Of a DNA stretch of 64,000 nt, positions 8,530 through 16,959 are shown piece after piece. The stretch lies in assembly GCF_010384365.1 (NCBI RefSeq), contig NZ_CP048397.1, forward strand, positions 7,445,683-7,509,682, written 5' to 3'. Source of the DNA: Streptomyces sp. S4.7. Its GTDB lineage: Bacteria > Actinomycetota > Actinomycetes > Streptomycetales > Streptomycetaceae. The translations under genes and the position numbers were made by a program. Positions within the stretch are counted from its first letter, which is position 1; every line of letters starts with the position of its first letter. Below the pieces are notes generated by a model. The model did not search any database. It was not told the DNA's origin and saw only the letters and a list, made by a program, of their open reading frames with translations.

Positions 8530-9507
8530 TCACCCGTCGATCCCCGGCCCGGGCCGGGCGGACCCGTCGGCCGGGAAAGAGGTGTGGGTGAGCTTCTCGG
8601 AGAGCCGCCAGACGCGTTCTGCCTCGTCCTCTCCGAGAAGCCGGGAGTAGAGGGCCTGTTCGGCGGGCGCGCCCGAGAAGTTCCCGAGACCGCTGGGGCC
8701 GTACAGACGGGCGCCGCGTGCGTCCGGAGAAGTCGCGGCCAGCAGGGCCGGGAGCTGTGCCGTCTCGACCGTTCCGACGAGAACGCGGCTGCGGGAGAGG
8801 GCGCGGATGACGCGCACGCTCGCGGTGTCCCGTGCCCGGCCGACCTCGGGGCGCGCGGCCAGCAGACTGGTGGGGGCGATGCCGGGGTGGGCGAGGTTGC
8901 TGGTGATCCCCCAGTCTCCGGCCCGGCTGCGCCGGTCCAGTTCGAGCCCGAACAGGCCGGACGCGATCTTGGACTGGCTGTACGCGCGGCGGCCGTTGTA
9001 GGACCGTTCCCAGTTCAGGTCGTCCCAGTTGATGGCGTTCTCGTTCGCGCTGATGCTGATCTGCGAGGTCACGCGGGCGTGTCCCGCGCGCAGCAGCGGC
9101 AGCAGGTGGGCGACGAGAGCGAAGTGCCCCAGGTGGTTGGTGCCGAACTGCAGCTCGAACCCGTCGGCGGTGGTCTGCCGGTCCGGTGGAGTCATCACGC
9201 CGGCGTTGTTGATGAGGATGTGTATCGGACGGTTCTCGCCGCGCAGCGTGGCTCCGAGCGCGGCGACCGAGTCCAGCGACGACAGGTCGAGGTCCCTCAG
9301 CGACAGGGCCGCTTCCGGGTGCCGCTGCTTGATCCTCGTGACCGCCGCCTCACCCTTGCGAGGGTTGCGGACGGGCAGGACGACCTCGGCTCCGGCGGCG
9401 GCCAGGCGGGCCGCCAGGCCCAGTCCGACCCCGTCGCTGGCACCGGTGACAACGGCGAGCTTTCCCGAGAGGTCGGGAACGGTGATGTCCGGTTGTGTGC
9501 GTGCCAT
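8530..9507 (-). CDS. Short-chain dehydrogenase/reductase (SDR)
   Basis: 325 residues. The Rossmann motif LAVVTGASDGVGLGLA (about 17-32), NNAGVM and the active-site YSQSK (YxxxK) identify the SDR family; the long C-terminal region resembles the retinol-dehydrogenase/protochlorophyllide-reductase-like branch. The catalytic Ser probably lies in RVTSQISISAN. It is a cytosolic NAD(P)-dependent oxidoreductase of unknown substrate. The gene is divergent from an MmyB-like HTH regulator at 9707, a pairing often seen in Streptomyces and suggesting regulation by that protein. The regulator is truncated here, so control may be altered. Confidence 0.87.
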   Translation of the reverse strand: MARTQPDITVPDLSGKLAVVTGASDGVGLGLAARLAAAGAEVVLPVRNPRKGEAAVTRIKQRHPEAALSLRDLDLSSLDSVAALGATLRGENRPIHILINNAGVMTPPDRQTTADGFELQFGTNHLGHFALVAHLLPLLRAGHARVTSQISISANENAINWDDLNWERSYNGRRAYSQSKIASGLFGLELDRRSRAGDWGITSNLAHPGIAPTSLLAARPEVGRARDTASVRVIRALSRSRVLVGTVETAQLPALLAATSPDARGARLYGPSGLGNFSGAPAEQALYSRLLGEDEAERVWRLSEKLTHTSFPADGSARPGPGIDG

Positions 9508-9706
9508 CTGCTGCTCCTCGTGTCGCCGTAAGTGGCTGCCTTCTCATGTTGCGCCCGGCCCACGGGAGTTATCCACGGCCTCTCGATCCCAGGCGGACCG
9601 GATCCGGCCCGTTCACAGCCGTAAGGGGGGATCAGCGGTCCGAGGCAGCCGTCCGGCCGCGGTGGCAGGATGGGACGGCACCGGAACCAGGGAGGAGGGA
9701 GCAGCC
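9508..9706. promoter_or_regulatory. Divergent promoter region between SDR and HTH genes
   Basis: These 199 bases separate the two divergent starts and must hold both promoters. The HTH start is marked by GGAGGAGGGA at 9691-9700. No convincing operator dyad is visible. Confidence 0.45.
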
Positions 9707-10174
9707 GTGATCGACCGAGTGGGCCTGGCCGGGTTCCTGCGCCGCCGCCGGGAGTCACTCCAGCCCGAGGACGCCGGCCTCCCGCGCGGGCAGCGGCGCA
9801 GAACCGCCGGTCTGCGCCGCGAGGAAGTCGCCAGGCTCTGCCACATCTCCGCCGACTACTACAGCCGGCTGGAGCGGGAGCGCGGACCTCACCCGTCCGA
9901 GCAGATGATCGCCTCGATCGCGCAGCGTCTGCGTCTGTCCCTCGACGAAGGCGACCATCTGTTCCGCCTCGCCGGGCACAACCCGCCCGCGAGGGGCCCG
10001 GCCAGCGAGCACATCGGTCCCGGCCTGCTCCGCATCTTCGACCGGCTCACCGACACCCCCGCCGAGATCGTCACCGAACTCGGCGAGTCGGTCCGATCCG
10101 TGTGCCGCTCGGTAACGGCACTGATCCCGTCCTCGTCGACCGTCACGCGGTGTTCGCCCAGATGTCGGGCATAG
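9707..10174 (+). CDS. Truncated XRE/MmyB-like helix-turn-helix regulator
   Basis: The GTG start follows GGAGGAGGGA. Residues 1-85 form a normal XRE HTH of the MmyB-associated type (GLRREEVARLCHISADYYSR, then GPHPSEQMIASIAQRL and HLFRLAGHNPPARGP). Family proteins continue for about another 150 residues with a ligand-binding MmyB domain. Here homology stops after LTDTPAEIVTELGE, about residue 127; the last 28 residues (SVRSVCRSVTALIP onward, Ser/Arg-rich) are unrelated and are antisense to a minus-strand membrane-protein gene. The 3' half therefore appears to be lost at a junction near 10085-10110. The DNA-binding part may still work. Confidence 0.72.
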   Translation: MIDRVGLAGFLRRRRESLQPEDAGLPRGQRRRTAGLRREEVARLCHISADYYSRLERERGPHPSEQMIASIAQRLRLSLDEGDHLFRLAGHNPPARGPASEHIGPGLLRIFDRLTDTPAEIVTELGESVRSVCRSVTALIPSSSTVTRCSPRCRA

Positions 10175-10437
10175 GCGAGCGGGGCCGGAGCCGTCAGCCA
10201 GCGGACGGCTACGAGGAGGACGCAGACGATCAGGAGGAACGGCCACATCCCGAGGCCGGCGGTTCCTCCGGTCAGCAGGCCGGCCACGGTCACCAGGCCG
10301 AGCAACGTGCCCAGCCCCCACAGGGCGCGGTAGCACCACCGTCCGGCCGGACGGTGCCGCATCTGAATCTTCAGTCCGTCGGATATCTCCCGCCACGTCA
10401 TGACATGTCTCAGCTGTACCGACATGTCAACGGCCAT
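9889..10437 (-). pseudogene. YcxB-like membrane protein, C-terminus lost
   Basis: The ATG at 10437 has AGGGGGGA five bases upstream. Residues 1-100 look like a real two-TM protein: WREISDGLKIQMRHRPAGRW, then two hydrophobic segments (CYRALWGLGTLLGLVTVAGL and GMWPFLLIVCVLLVAVRWL), then LGEHRVTVDEDGISAVTERH as in YcxB-like C-terminal domains. From about residue 117 (near base 10090) the frame runs antisense through the HTH gene and becomes Arg/Ser/Pro-rich. The true C-terminal half is missing, which matches the truncation of the convergent regulator at the same place. The frame stays open to 9889 but that part is not a real protein end. Confidence 0.6.
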
Positions 10438-10494
10438 GTGTCCCCCCTGGAATTTATGAGGACAGACTGTACCGGTCGGCGCTCAACGGCGGCG

Positions 10495-10525
10495 GACGCC
10501 CGCGCGGGATGCGGGCGCGGGCGTC
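10495..10525 (-). terminator. Hairpin terminator after the second M23 gene
   Basis: GACGCCCGCGC and GCGCGGGCGTC form a perfect 11-bp stem with a 9-base loop, 23 bases past the M23 stop on the minus strand. Confidence 0.5.
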
Positions 10526-10547
10526 GCGGTTCGCCGTTCGAGTCGGG

Positions 10548-11381
10548 TCACGGCGCCGGGTGGTCGTCCGGAAGGACCGGTACGGCCGGGGTGAAGCAGG
10601 TGTTGTCGGCCGGTGCGCCCTCGTGCTCCTTGCCGTCGTCGTCGCGGTACCGCCAGGTGAAGCGCCGGCCGCGGGCGGACGTGATGTCAGGGCTGTCCAT
10701 GAGCTGGAAGTGCACGTGCGGTTCCGAGGAGTTTCCCGAGTTGCCGCATTCGGCCAGCGTCTGGCCTTCCGTCACCCGGTCGCCCACGGCTACCTTCGAC
10801 GAGTGGCGCCGCAGGTGCGCGAAGACCGCGTACGCCCCGTCGCCCAGGTCGAGGATGATGTGGTTGCCCAGCAGGTGGCGGGGCGCGCCGAGGGATCGGA
10901 TGAAGGTCTCGGCGAGCACGTAGAACAGGCCGCCCAGCGAGGTCCGTGAGAGGTGGTCCCGCTGTGAGTCCGAGACGGCCACGACACGGGCTGCCGCAGG
11001 GGCGGACACCGGCTCACCGAACGACGGGTAGGACTCGGGGCGCAGGGCCACCGGCCACAGCCACACGGGCTCCGGCGCCGGGCGGCGGGCGAGGTCGATG
11101 GCGTAGGTCTGCGCCAGGTTGTGGGTGTGGCTCGGCACCTTGGTCGCTGGCCCGTTGCGTGCCATCCAGCGGCCGGTCACCGGGATCGCGAGGGCCAGCG
11201 GCGGGGCCTCCTCGCGGGGCGGCCGTTGTCCGAGGGTCATGGCCCGGCGCATGAGCACGCCGATGACCAGCAGGGCGACCCCGGTGAACCACAACGGCCC
11301 CACGCCCTGTGCGTTGACGAGGATGCACACGGCGCCCGCGGCCACCACGAGACCGTGGCGCTTCCAGAGAGTCTGCAACAT
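10548..11381 (-). CDS. Membrane-anchored M23 family metallopeptidase
   Basis: About 277 residues from the ATG at 11381 (AAAGG upstream); an in-frame start at 11447 is less likely. Two hydrophobic segments near the N-terminus (HGLVVAAGAVCILVNAQGVG and PLWFTGVALLVIGVLM) form a membrane anchor. The peptidase domain follows: PSHTHNLAQTYAIDLA gives the first zinc ligands, VFAHLRRHS the middle motif and PHVHFQLMD the HxH motif. The active domain is probably outside the membrane, acting on wall peptides. It is divergent from the NRPS-PKS operon that starts at 11528, and the shared 146 bases hold a dyad at 11455-11476. I see no link to natural-product assembly. Confidence 0.82.
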   Translation of the reverse strand: MLQTLWKRHGLVVAAGAVCILVNAQGVGPLWFTGVALLVIGVLMRRAMTLGQRPPREEAPPLALAIPVTGRWMARNGPATKVPSHTHNLAQTYAIDLARRPAPEPVWLWPVALRPESYPSFGEPVSAPAAARVVAVSDSQRDHLSRTSLGGLFYVLAETFIRSLGAPRHLLGNHIILDLGDGAYAVFAHLRRHSSKVAVGDRVTEGQTLAECGNSGNSSEPHVHFQLMDSPDITSARGRRFTWRYRDDDGKEHEGAPADNTCFTPAVPVLPDDHPAP

Positions 11382-11441
11382 CGCGCCTTTCACGAGATGA
11401 GCTGTGTGACAGGACCCCAGCATTCCAGATTTGGGCGCGAC

Positions 11442-11476
11442 TATCATTAGTTGTTACGTACTTGCGCAATCACGTA
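11442..11476 (+). promoter_or_regulatory. Candidate promoter and operator of the NRPS-PKS operon
   Basis: TATCAT at 11442-11447 could be a -10 box. Just after it is an exactly symmetrical element: TACGT (11455-11459), TTGCGCAA (11462-11469, itself a palindrome) and ACGTA (11472-11476), all centred on the same point. This would place a regulator over the transcription start of the operon. The -35 is unclear. Confidence 0.45.
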
Positions 11477-11527
11477 GAACGGTTTTAGTGTCTCCGACGA
11501 CCGAGCCTCGACACGGTGGGAGCGCGC

Positions 11528-12571
11528 ATGGGCGCCGAGGGCACGTTGCGCACGAGTACGCCGGCAGTCGCGATCGACGCCGTCGGCCTGCACCTTCCGG
11601 ACCGCACCCGGTCCGTCGCAGAGCTGCCCGAACTGGCGGGCCTGGCCGACGCGGACCGTCTCACCTGCCTGCGGCTGGGCATCGACACCGTGGCGGTGGC
11701 CGACGGCCTCACCGCCGCCGAACTGGCCGAGCGGGCGGCGAGCGCCGCGCTGGAGTCGGCCGGTGTGCCGGCCGCCGCCCTCGGCGCGCTGATCCTGGTC
11801 GAGCCGCGCGCCCCCGAGACCCTGATCAGCTCGGAGGCCACCAGACTCCAGCACGCGCTGGGCGCCGAGACGGCGCTCACCTTCTCGGTCGGCGGCCTCG
11901 GCTGTGTCTCCTCCACCCCGGCCCTGCTGGCGGCGCGCGGCCTGCTCGCCGCCGACCCCGGGCTCGGCCCCGTACTCGTCGTCCACGGCAGCAAACCCGC
12001 CGGTGAGCACCGCTACCGGCACCCGGTGACCGTCAACGGTGACAGCGGCCTGGCGCTGCTGCTCGGGCGCCCCCACGCCGCGGCGCCGGTCCGCATCCTC
12101 GACCTCGCGCAGTACACCAACGGCCGCTACTGGAACCTCTTCGGCCTGGAGTACCGCGACCGGCCCACCGCGCAGTGGCGCGAGGAGTGCACGGACCTCC
12201 CCGGGTACTCCTTCCGGCTGGCCATGGAGAGCAGACAGCGCCTCGCCGAGCTGGTGGCAGGTCTGCTGGCGCGCAACGGGCTCACCCCGTCCGACATCGC
12301 GGGCCACGTCAGTCAGAACCTCTCGGCCGGCGGCATGGCGTTCACCGAGGAGATCCTGGACGTCACCTTGCTGCCCTCCTGCCGGGAGAACCTGCGCGGC
12401 CTCGGACACCTGGGCCCCAACGACACCTTCCTGAACCTCTCCACCGCCCTGAACCGCAAGGAGTTGGCCGAAGGAGACCTGGCCGTACTCATCAACGTGA
12501 GTCCGGTGGCGGCGTGGAGTGTCCTACTGGTCGAGATCGGCCCGCAGAGCGGACCAGGGAGCTTCGCATGA
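11528..12571 (+). CDS. Ketoacyl-ACP synthase III-like enzyme
   Basis: 347-residue thiolase-fold protein. The start at 11528 has GGGAG five bases upstream; a GTG at 11516 is an alternative. The nucleophile is Cys126 in VGGLGCVSSTPAL. The His motif is DIAGHVSQNL. The third catalytic position, Asn in FabH (GN-x-x-A-A-S), reads GHLGPND here. Normal FabH condenses acyl-CoA with malonyl-ACP; relatives with altered third residues can act as acyltransferases, so this may transfer a starter or tailoring acyl group. It is the first gene of the NRPS-PKS operon and overlaps the ACP gene by four bases, so the ACP is its likely partner. Confidence 0.8.
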   Translation: MGAEGTLRTSTPAVAIDAVGLHLPDRTRSVAELPELAGLADADRLTCLRLGIDTVAVADGLTAAELAERAASAALESAGVPAAALGALILVEPRAPETLISSEATRLQHALGAETALTFSVGGLGCVSSTPALLAARGLLAADPGLGPVLVVHGSKPAGEHRYRHPVTVNGDSGLALLLGRPHAAAPVRILDLAQYTNGRYWNLFGLEYRDRPTAQWREECTDLPGYSFRLAMESRQRLAELVAGLLARNGLTPSDIAGHVSQNLSAGGMAFTEEILDVTLLPSCRENLRGLGHLGPNDTFLNLSTALNRKELAEGDLAVLINVSPVAAWSVLLVEIGPQSGPGSFA

Positions 12572-12849
12572 CTGATCAACACGAGCGGACGATCGAGGAG
12601 ATCACCCGCTTCCTGACCGACGCGCTGCGCCGCCCCATCGGTCCCGACGACGACTACTTCGCACTCGGGCTGGTCGACTCGCTGTTCGCGCTGGAGCTGG
12701 TCACCTACGTCGAGGAACGGTTCTCGCTGACCGTCGAGGTGGAAGACCTCGACCTCGACAGCTTCCGCACCGCGCACCGCCTCACCGCCTTCGTCCTCGG
12801 CAAGACCGGCAGCGACGAGCCCACCCGGATCCATGCCGACGATCACTGA
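12568..12849 (+). CDS. Free-standing acyl carrier protein (FkbJ-like)
   Basis: 93-residue acidic carrier protein. GLVDSLFALEL holds the attachment site, Ser38, for phosphopantetheine. In hydroxymalonyl/methoxymalonyl pathways a protein of this kind (FkbJ) carries the glyceryl unit made by FkbH while FkbI and FkbK oxidise it. All three partners are in the same operon. It overlaps the KAS III-like gene by four bases (ATGA) and the FkbI-like gene by 17, so translation is coupled. It lacks the usual GxDSL spelling (LVDSL), as FkbJ proteins often do. Confidence 0.85.
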   Translation: MTDQHERTIEEITRFLTDALRRPIGPDDDYFALGLVDSLFALELVTYVEERFSLTVEVEDLDLDSFRTAHRLTAFVLGKTGSDEPTRIHADDH

Positions 12850-13993
12850 GTCCGAGGACGTGACCGGGACCCCGGCCCTGGTCACGGCCGCCGCCGAACT
12901 GGCCGCCACGGCCCGCGTACCGGCGGGGGAGTGGGACGCGGACGGCAAGGTCCCGCCGGACGTGCTCCGGAGCGTCGCGGGGACGGGGCTGCTCGCCGCC
13001 GACCTGCCCGCCCATTACGGCGGAGCCGATCTGACACCCAACCAACTGGGCGAGGTCGCCGCCCATCTGGGCGGGGTGTGCAGCGCCCTGCGCGGTCTGC
13101 TCACCGTGCAGTCGATGGTCGCCGCCGCGCTGCTGCGCTGGGGGACCCGCGAACAACGTGCCCACTGGCTGCCGCAGTTGGCCGACGGAACCCTGACAGC
13201 CGGCTTCGCGGCCACCGAGGACGGTGCGGGCAGCGCGCTCGGCGAGGTGCGGACGGAGATCGAGGAGTCCGGGGACGGTGCCACCCTCACCGTGACGGGC
13301 CGCAAGAAGTGGATCACGTTCGGGCAGTCCGCGGACGTCCTGCTGGTACTCGGCCGCTGCGCCGGCCGGCCCACCACCGTACTGGTGGAGACCGACCGTC
13401 CGGGTGTGCACCGGGAGCCCGTGCGGGGACAGCTCGGCATGCGCGCGGCCGGGATCGCCCATGTCACGCTCGACTCCGTCCGGGTGCCCTCGGACCACCG
13501 GATCGGGCCGCCGGGAGCCGGTCTGTCCCACATCGCGGCGACCGCGCTCGACCACGGCCGCTACACGGTCGCCTGGGGCTGCGTCGGCATGGCGGAGGCG
13601 TGCGTCGCCGACGCCGCGGCGCACGCCGCCACCCGCGTCCAGGGGGACACGCCCCTCGGCAGCCACCAGTCCGTCGGCGCGCTGCTGGCCCGAACCGCCG
13701 TACGGGCCGCCGCCGCGCGCGAACTCGCCGCGCTGGCCGGCCGCGCGCGGGCCGGCGGGCCGGGGCGCGGCGTCACCGAGACGATCATGGCGAAGTACGC
13801 CGCTGCCGCCGCCTGCGCCGAGGCCGGAAGCGACGCCGTCCAGATCCTCGGCGCCGCCGGATGCGCGCCGGACAGCCGCGCCGGACGTCACTACCGGGAC
13901 GCCAAGGTCATGGAGATCATCGAAGGAGCCCAGGAAGTGGCCGAATCCCACATAGCCGCACACCTCTTGCGCCGGTTCGGAGCGGTCGCGTGA
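12833..13993 (+). CDS. fkbI: Acyl-CoA dehydrogenase-like FkbI-type oxidase
   Basis: 386 residues with the full acyl-CoA dehydrogenase fold: N-terminal helices, the FAD/substrate sheet with FAATEDGAGSALGEVRTEIE and RKKWITFGQSADVLLVLGRC, and the helical C-terminal domain. The catalytic base region reads KVMEIIEGAQEVAESH, so the Glu is kept. In this pathway FkbI-type enzymes are proposed to take the ACP-bound 2-hydroxy-3-oxopropionyl unit to hydroxymalonyl-ACP. The ATG lies inside the ACP gene, and the stop overlaps the FkbH start as GTGA. The assignment rests on the FkbH-FkbI-FkbJ-FkbK gene set as well as the fold. Confidence 0.85.
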   Translation: MPTITESEDVTGTPALVTAAAELAATARVPAGEWDADGKVPPDVLRSVAGTGLLAADLPAHYGGADLTPNQLGEVAAHLGGVCSALRGLLTVQSMVAAALLRWGTREQRAHWLPQLADGTLTAGFAATEDGAGSALGEVRTEIEESGDGATLTVTGRKKWITFGQSADVLLVLGRCAGRPTTVLVETDRPGVHREPVRGQLGMRAAGIAHVTLDSVRVPSDHRIGPPGAGLSHIAATALDHGRYTVAWGCVGMAEACVADAAAHAATRVQGDTPLGSHQSVGALLARTAVRAAAARELAALAGRARAGGPGRGVTETIMAKYAAAAACAEAGSDAVQILGAAGCAPDSRAGRHYRDAKVMEIIEGAQEVAESHIAAHLLRRFGAVA

Positions 13994-15063
13994 CCGCCCA
14001 GGGGGGCAGGCCGACCGTCAAGTGTCTGGTCTGGGACCTGGACGACACCGTGTGGGACGGCGTCGTACTGGAAGGGGACGATCCGCGGCCCTTCCCGCAC
14101 GTCCCGTCCGCGCTGAGCACCCTGGACGCCCGCGGCATCCTGCACGCCGCCGTCAGCCGCGGTGACCACGACGCGGCCACCGCCCACCTCGACGCCTGCG
14201 GTCTCGCCGACTGGTTCTGCGCCGTGCGGATCGGCTGGGGAGACAAGGCCGCCGAGGTCCGCCGCATCGCCGAGACGCTCAACATCGGCCTGGACACCGT
14301 CGCGTTCATCGACAACGACCCCGCCGAACGCGCCCAGGTCAACGCCGAACTGCCCATGGTCCGCTGCTACTCCGCCGAGCTCGCGGGACAGCTCTCCGCA
14401 CGCCCCGAGTTCAGCCCCGTCCATGTGACGGCGGAGGCCGCGGGCCGGCGCCAGCTCTACCGTACGGAGTGGCGCCGCCGGCAGGCCGAGGAGGAGTCCG
14501 GCGGCGACCGGCGGGAGTTCCTCGCCTCGCTCGGCCTCGTCATGGAGATATCCCCCGCCGACGAGGACGATCTCGCGCGCGCCAGCGAACTGACGGTACG
14601 CACCAACCAGCTCAACAGCACCGGCCTGATCTACAGCGAGGACGAACTGCGCCGGCTCAGCGCCTCGCCCGACCACCGGATCCGGCTGGCCCGGCTCCAG
14701 GACCGTTTCGGCGACTACGGCATCGTCGGCCTCTCCGTCACGGAACTCACCCCGGCGGAGTCGGTGCTGCGGCTGATGCTGATGTCCTGCCGGGTCGCCT
14801 CCCGCGGCGCGAGCGCAGTGATGCTGGCGCACCTCATCCAGCAGGCCCGCAGTGAGGGCCGCCGCCCGGTGACGCACTTCGTACCGACCGCCGTGAACCG
14901 CAACATGCTGGTCACCCTGCGCTTCGCCGGATACGCACCGGTCGGCGGGCATCCGGTCGGCGCACATTCCGGCGGCGCCGGACCCATGGTCCTCGAAGTG
15001 CCCTCCGACCACCCGGACCCGGAGCCCGGCGGCCATGTCCGTCTGCTCGTCCGGAACGCGTGA
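13990..15063 (+). CDS. fkbH: FkbH-type glyceryl-ACP synthase (HAD plus GNAT-like)
   Basis: 357 residues. The HAD motif LVWDLDDTVWDG is at residues 13-24 (D16 and D18), with the second motif VSRGDHD and a downstream VAFIDNDPAERAQV. The C-terminal half is acyltransferase-like: TVRTNQLNSTGLIYSEDEL is typical of FkbH. FkbH proteins take 1,3-bisphosphoglycerate, remove a phosphate and load the glyceryl group on an ACP. The GTG start overlaps the FkbI stop. No O-methyltransferase (FkbG) is seen, so the expected extender is hydroxymalonyl rather than methoxymalonyl, as known for zwittermicin. Confidence 0.9.
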   Translation: MTAQGGRPTVKCLVWDLDDTVWDGVVLEGDDPRPFPHVPSALSTLDARGILHAAVSRGDHDAATAHLDACGLADWFCAVRIGWGDKAAEVRRIAETLNIGLDTVAFIDNDPAERAQVNAELPMVRCYSAELAGQLSARPEFSPVHVTAEAAGRRQLYRTEWRRRQAEEESGGDRREFLASLGLVMEISPADEDDLARASELTVRTNQLNSTGLIYSEDELRRLSASPDHRIRLARLQDRFGDYGIVGLSVTELTPAESVLRLMLMSCRVASRGASAVMLAHLIQQARSEGRRPVTHFVPTAVNRNMLVTLRFAGYAPVGGHPVGAHSGGAGPMVLEVPSDHPDPEPGGHVRLLVRNA

Positions 15064-15074
15064 GGAGGCCGGAA

Positions 15075-16943
15075 GTGACGGACACTCAGCCGAAGCCGCT
15101 GCTGGAGGCGTTCCTCGCCCAGGCATCCCGGGCCCCCCTGGCCACCGCCCTCGTCATCGGCGACACGTCGCTCACCTACCGCGACCTCGCCGACGCGTCC
15201 GCCGGTCTCGCCGGGCTGCTGCGGAGAGCGGGCGCCCGTACCGGCAGCACCGTGTGCATCCGACTCGAACAGAGCGCCGTCGCCGTCGTCGCCGTGCTCG
15301 CCGCCCTGCGGGTGGGAGCCGCCTGGGCCGCGCTGGAGCCGGACCTGCCCGTGGCCCGGCTGCGCGCCCTCCTCAACGACACCGACTGCGCCGTGGTCAT
15401 CGGCACCCGCGACGACCACGACCTGGCCCGCCTCCCGGACACACCGCCCCTCCTCGCCGCCGAGGACCTCGACCTCGCCGCCCTGGCCGAGGCCGGCGCC
15501 CATGCCGCCGAGGACCCGGCCCCCGCGGTCGCGGAGACCGCGCCCGCCTATCTCATCTACACCTCGGGCTCCAGCGGCCCGCCCAAGGGCGTCCTGGTGA
15601 GCCGCGGCCAGCTCGCCGACTCCGTGCGCCCGCGCGGCGGCGTCTACGGCACCGACTCGTCGGTCTTCCTCATGGCGATGCGCCTGTCCTTCGACGGCAT
15701 GCTCGCCGGGATGTTCTGGTCGTTCTCCCACGGCCACACCGTGCTGCTGCCCACCGCGCGCGAACTGCGACTGGCACCCGAGTTCGTCCTGCTGGCCCGT
15801 CGGCACCGAGCGACCCACCTCGTCGTCGTGCCTTCCTACTACCGGCTGCTGCTGGCGGACCCCGGCCGGCTTCCGGACACCCTGCGGGTGGTGGTCGTCG
15901 CCGGTGAGGTCTGCACCCCCGAACTGGTCGCGAGCCATCGCGCCCAACTCCCCGGCGCCAGGCTGGCCAACGAGTACGGGCCCACCGAGACCGTCGTCTC
16001 CTGCACGGTGGAGGACCGGCCCGACCCGGCGTCGGAGCGCGTACCCATCGGACGCCCGTGGCCCGGCGCCACCGCCCACGTACTGGACGACAATCTGCGC
16101 GAGGTGGAGGACGGGGAGACGGGCGAGCTGTACATCGGCGGTGCCTTCGTCGCCCTCGGCTACGCCCGCGCACCCGGGGCCACGGCAGAACGCTTCATCG
16201 CCTCCCCGTTCGGTCCGGCCGGAGCCCGGCTCTACCGCACCGGCGACCTCGCCCGCCGCGACGAGAGCGGCGCGCTGCACTACCACGGCCGCACGGACCA
16301 GCAGGTGAAGATCCGCGGCGCCCGCGTGGAACTGGGAGACGTCGAGGCCGCGATCGAGGCGCACCCGGCGGTCGACCAGGCCGTCGTGGTGTGCACCGGA
16401 TCCCTCACCGACGCGCCGACCCTGACCGCCTACCTCACCCCCGCGCCGGGGCACACGCACCCGGACCCCCGCGAACTGCGCCGGCACTGCCGGCTCCACC
16501 TGGTCGAACAGGCACTGCCGACCAGCTTCGTACCGACGGACCGGATGCCGCTCACCTCCACCGGCAAGGTGGACCGCACGGCGCTGGCCGCCCTCGTACC
16601 CGTGGCCGGGGATCCCCCGCCCCGGCCACGGGACGACGACGGCTGGAGCCACCTCCAGAGCGTCCTGCGGACCGTCTGGGCCGACGTACTGGGACACCCG
16701 GACGCGGGCACGGACGACAACTTCTTCGGCCTCGGCGGCAATTCGCTCAAAGTGCTGGAGCTGTACAGCGCACTGGAGGAGCGGTGGCCCGGAACGGTGC
16801 GCGCCGGAGAGCTCTTCGACCTCACCACCATCGCCGCCCAGGCCCGTGCCATCGGGGAGCGCGTCGGGGGCGGCAGCGGCGACACCGGAGAACAGGCCCC
16901 GCCGGCAGTCCGCCGTCCCGTCCCGGTCGCCTACGAGCTGTGA
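15075..16943 (+). CDS. NRPS loading-type protein, A-PCP
   Basis: 622 residues; the GTG at 15075 has AGGAGG six bases upstream. Domains: adenylation (about 20-515) with LTYRDLADASAGLAGLL, LIYTSGSSGPPKGV, NEYGPTETVV, RLYRTGDLARR and STGKVDR; then a PCP (about 530-600) with FFGLGGNSLKVLEL, Ser557. There is no condensation domain, so it probably loads the first amino acid and hands it to the KS protein encoded next. Pocket residues read by eye are D-G-A-V-V-A-E-V-S; I do not recognise a substrate from this. It follows FkbH after 11 bases. Confidence 0.87.
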   Translation: MTDTQPKPLLEAFLAQASRAPLATALVIGDTSLTYRDLADASAGLAGLLRRAGARTGSTVCIRLEQSAVAVVAVLAALRVGAAWAALEPDLPVARLRALLNDTDCAVVIGTRDDHDLARLPDTPPLLAAEDLDLAALAEAGAHAAEDPAPAVAETAPAYLIYTSGSSGPPKGVLVSRGQLADSVRPRGGVYGTDSSVFLMAMRLSFDGMLAGMFWSFSHGHTVLLPTARELRLAPEFVLLARRHRATHLVVVPSYYRLLLADPGRLPDTLRVVVVAGEVCTPELVASHRAQLPGARLANEYGPTETVVSCTVEDRPDPASERVPIGRPWPGATAHVLDDNLREVEDGETGELYIGGAFVALGYARAPGATAERFIASPFGPAGARLYRTGDLARRDESGALHYHGRTDQQVKIRGARVELGDVEAAIEAHPAVDQAVVVCTGSLTDAPTLTAYLTPAPGHTHPDPRELRRHCRLHLVEQALPTSFVPTDRMPLTSTGKVDRTALAALVPVAGDPPPRPRDDDGWSHLQSVLRTVWADVLGHPDAGTDDNFFGLGGNSLKVLELYSALEERWPGTVRAGELFDLTTIAAQARAIGERVGGGSGDTGEQAPPAVRRPVPVAYEL

Positions 16944-16959
16944 AGAAGGAGTGTTCCGC

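Noticed and set aside
10381..10440. Repeated GACATGT motifs as an operator
   Set aside because: They lie inside the 5' coding part of the YcxB-like gene and are not symmetrical as a pair.
15075..16943. Assigning a substrate to the A-PCP protein from its pocket residues
   Set aside because: My by-eye alignment gives D-G-A-V-V-A-E-V-S, which I cannot match to a known code with confidence.
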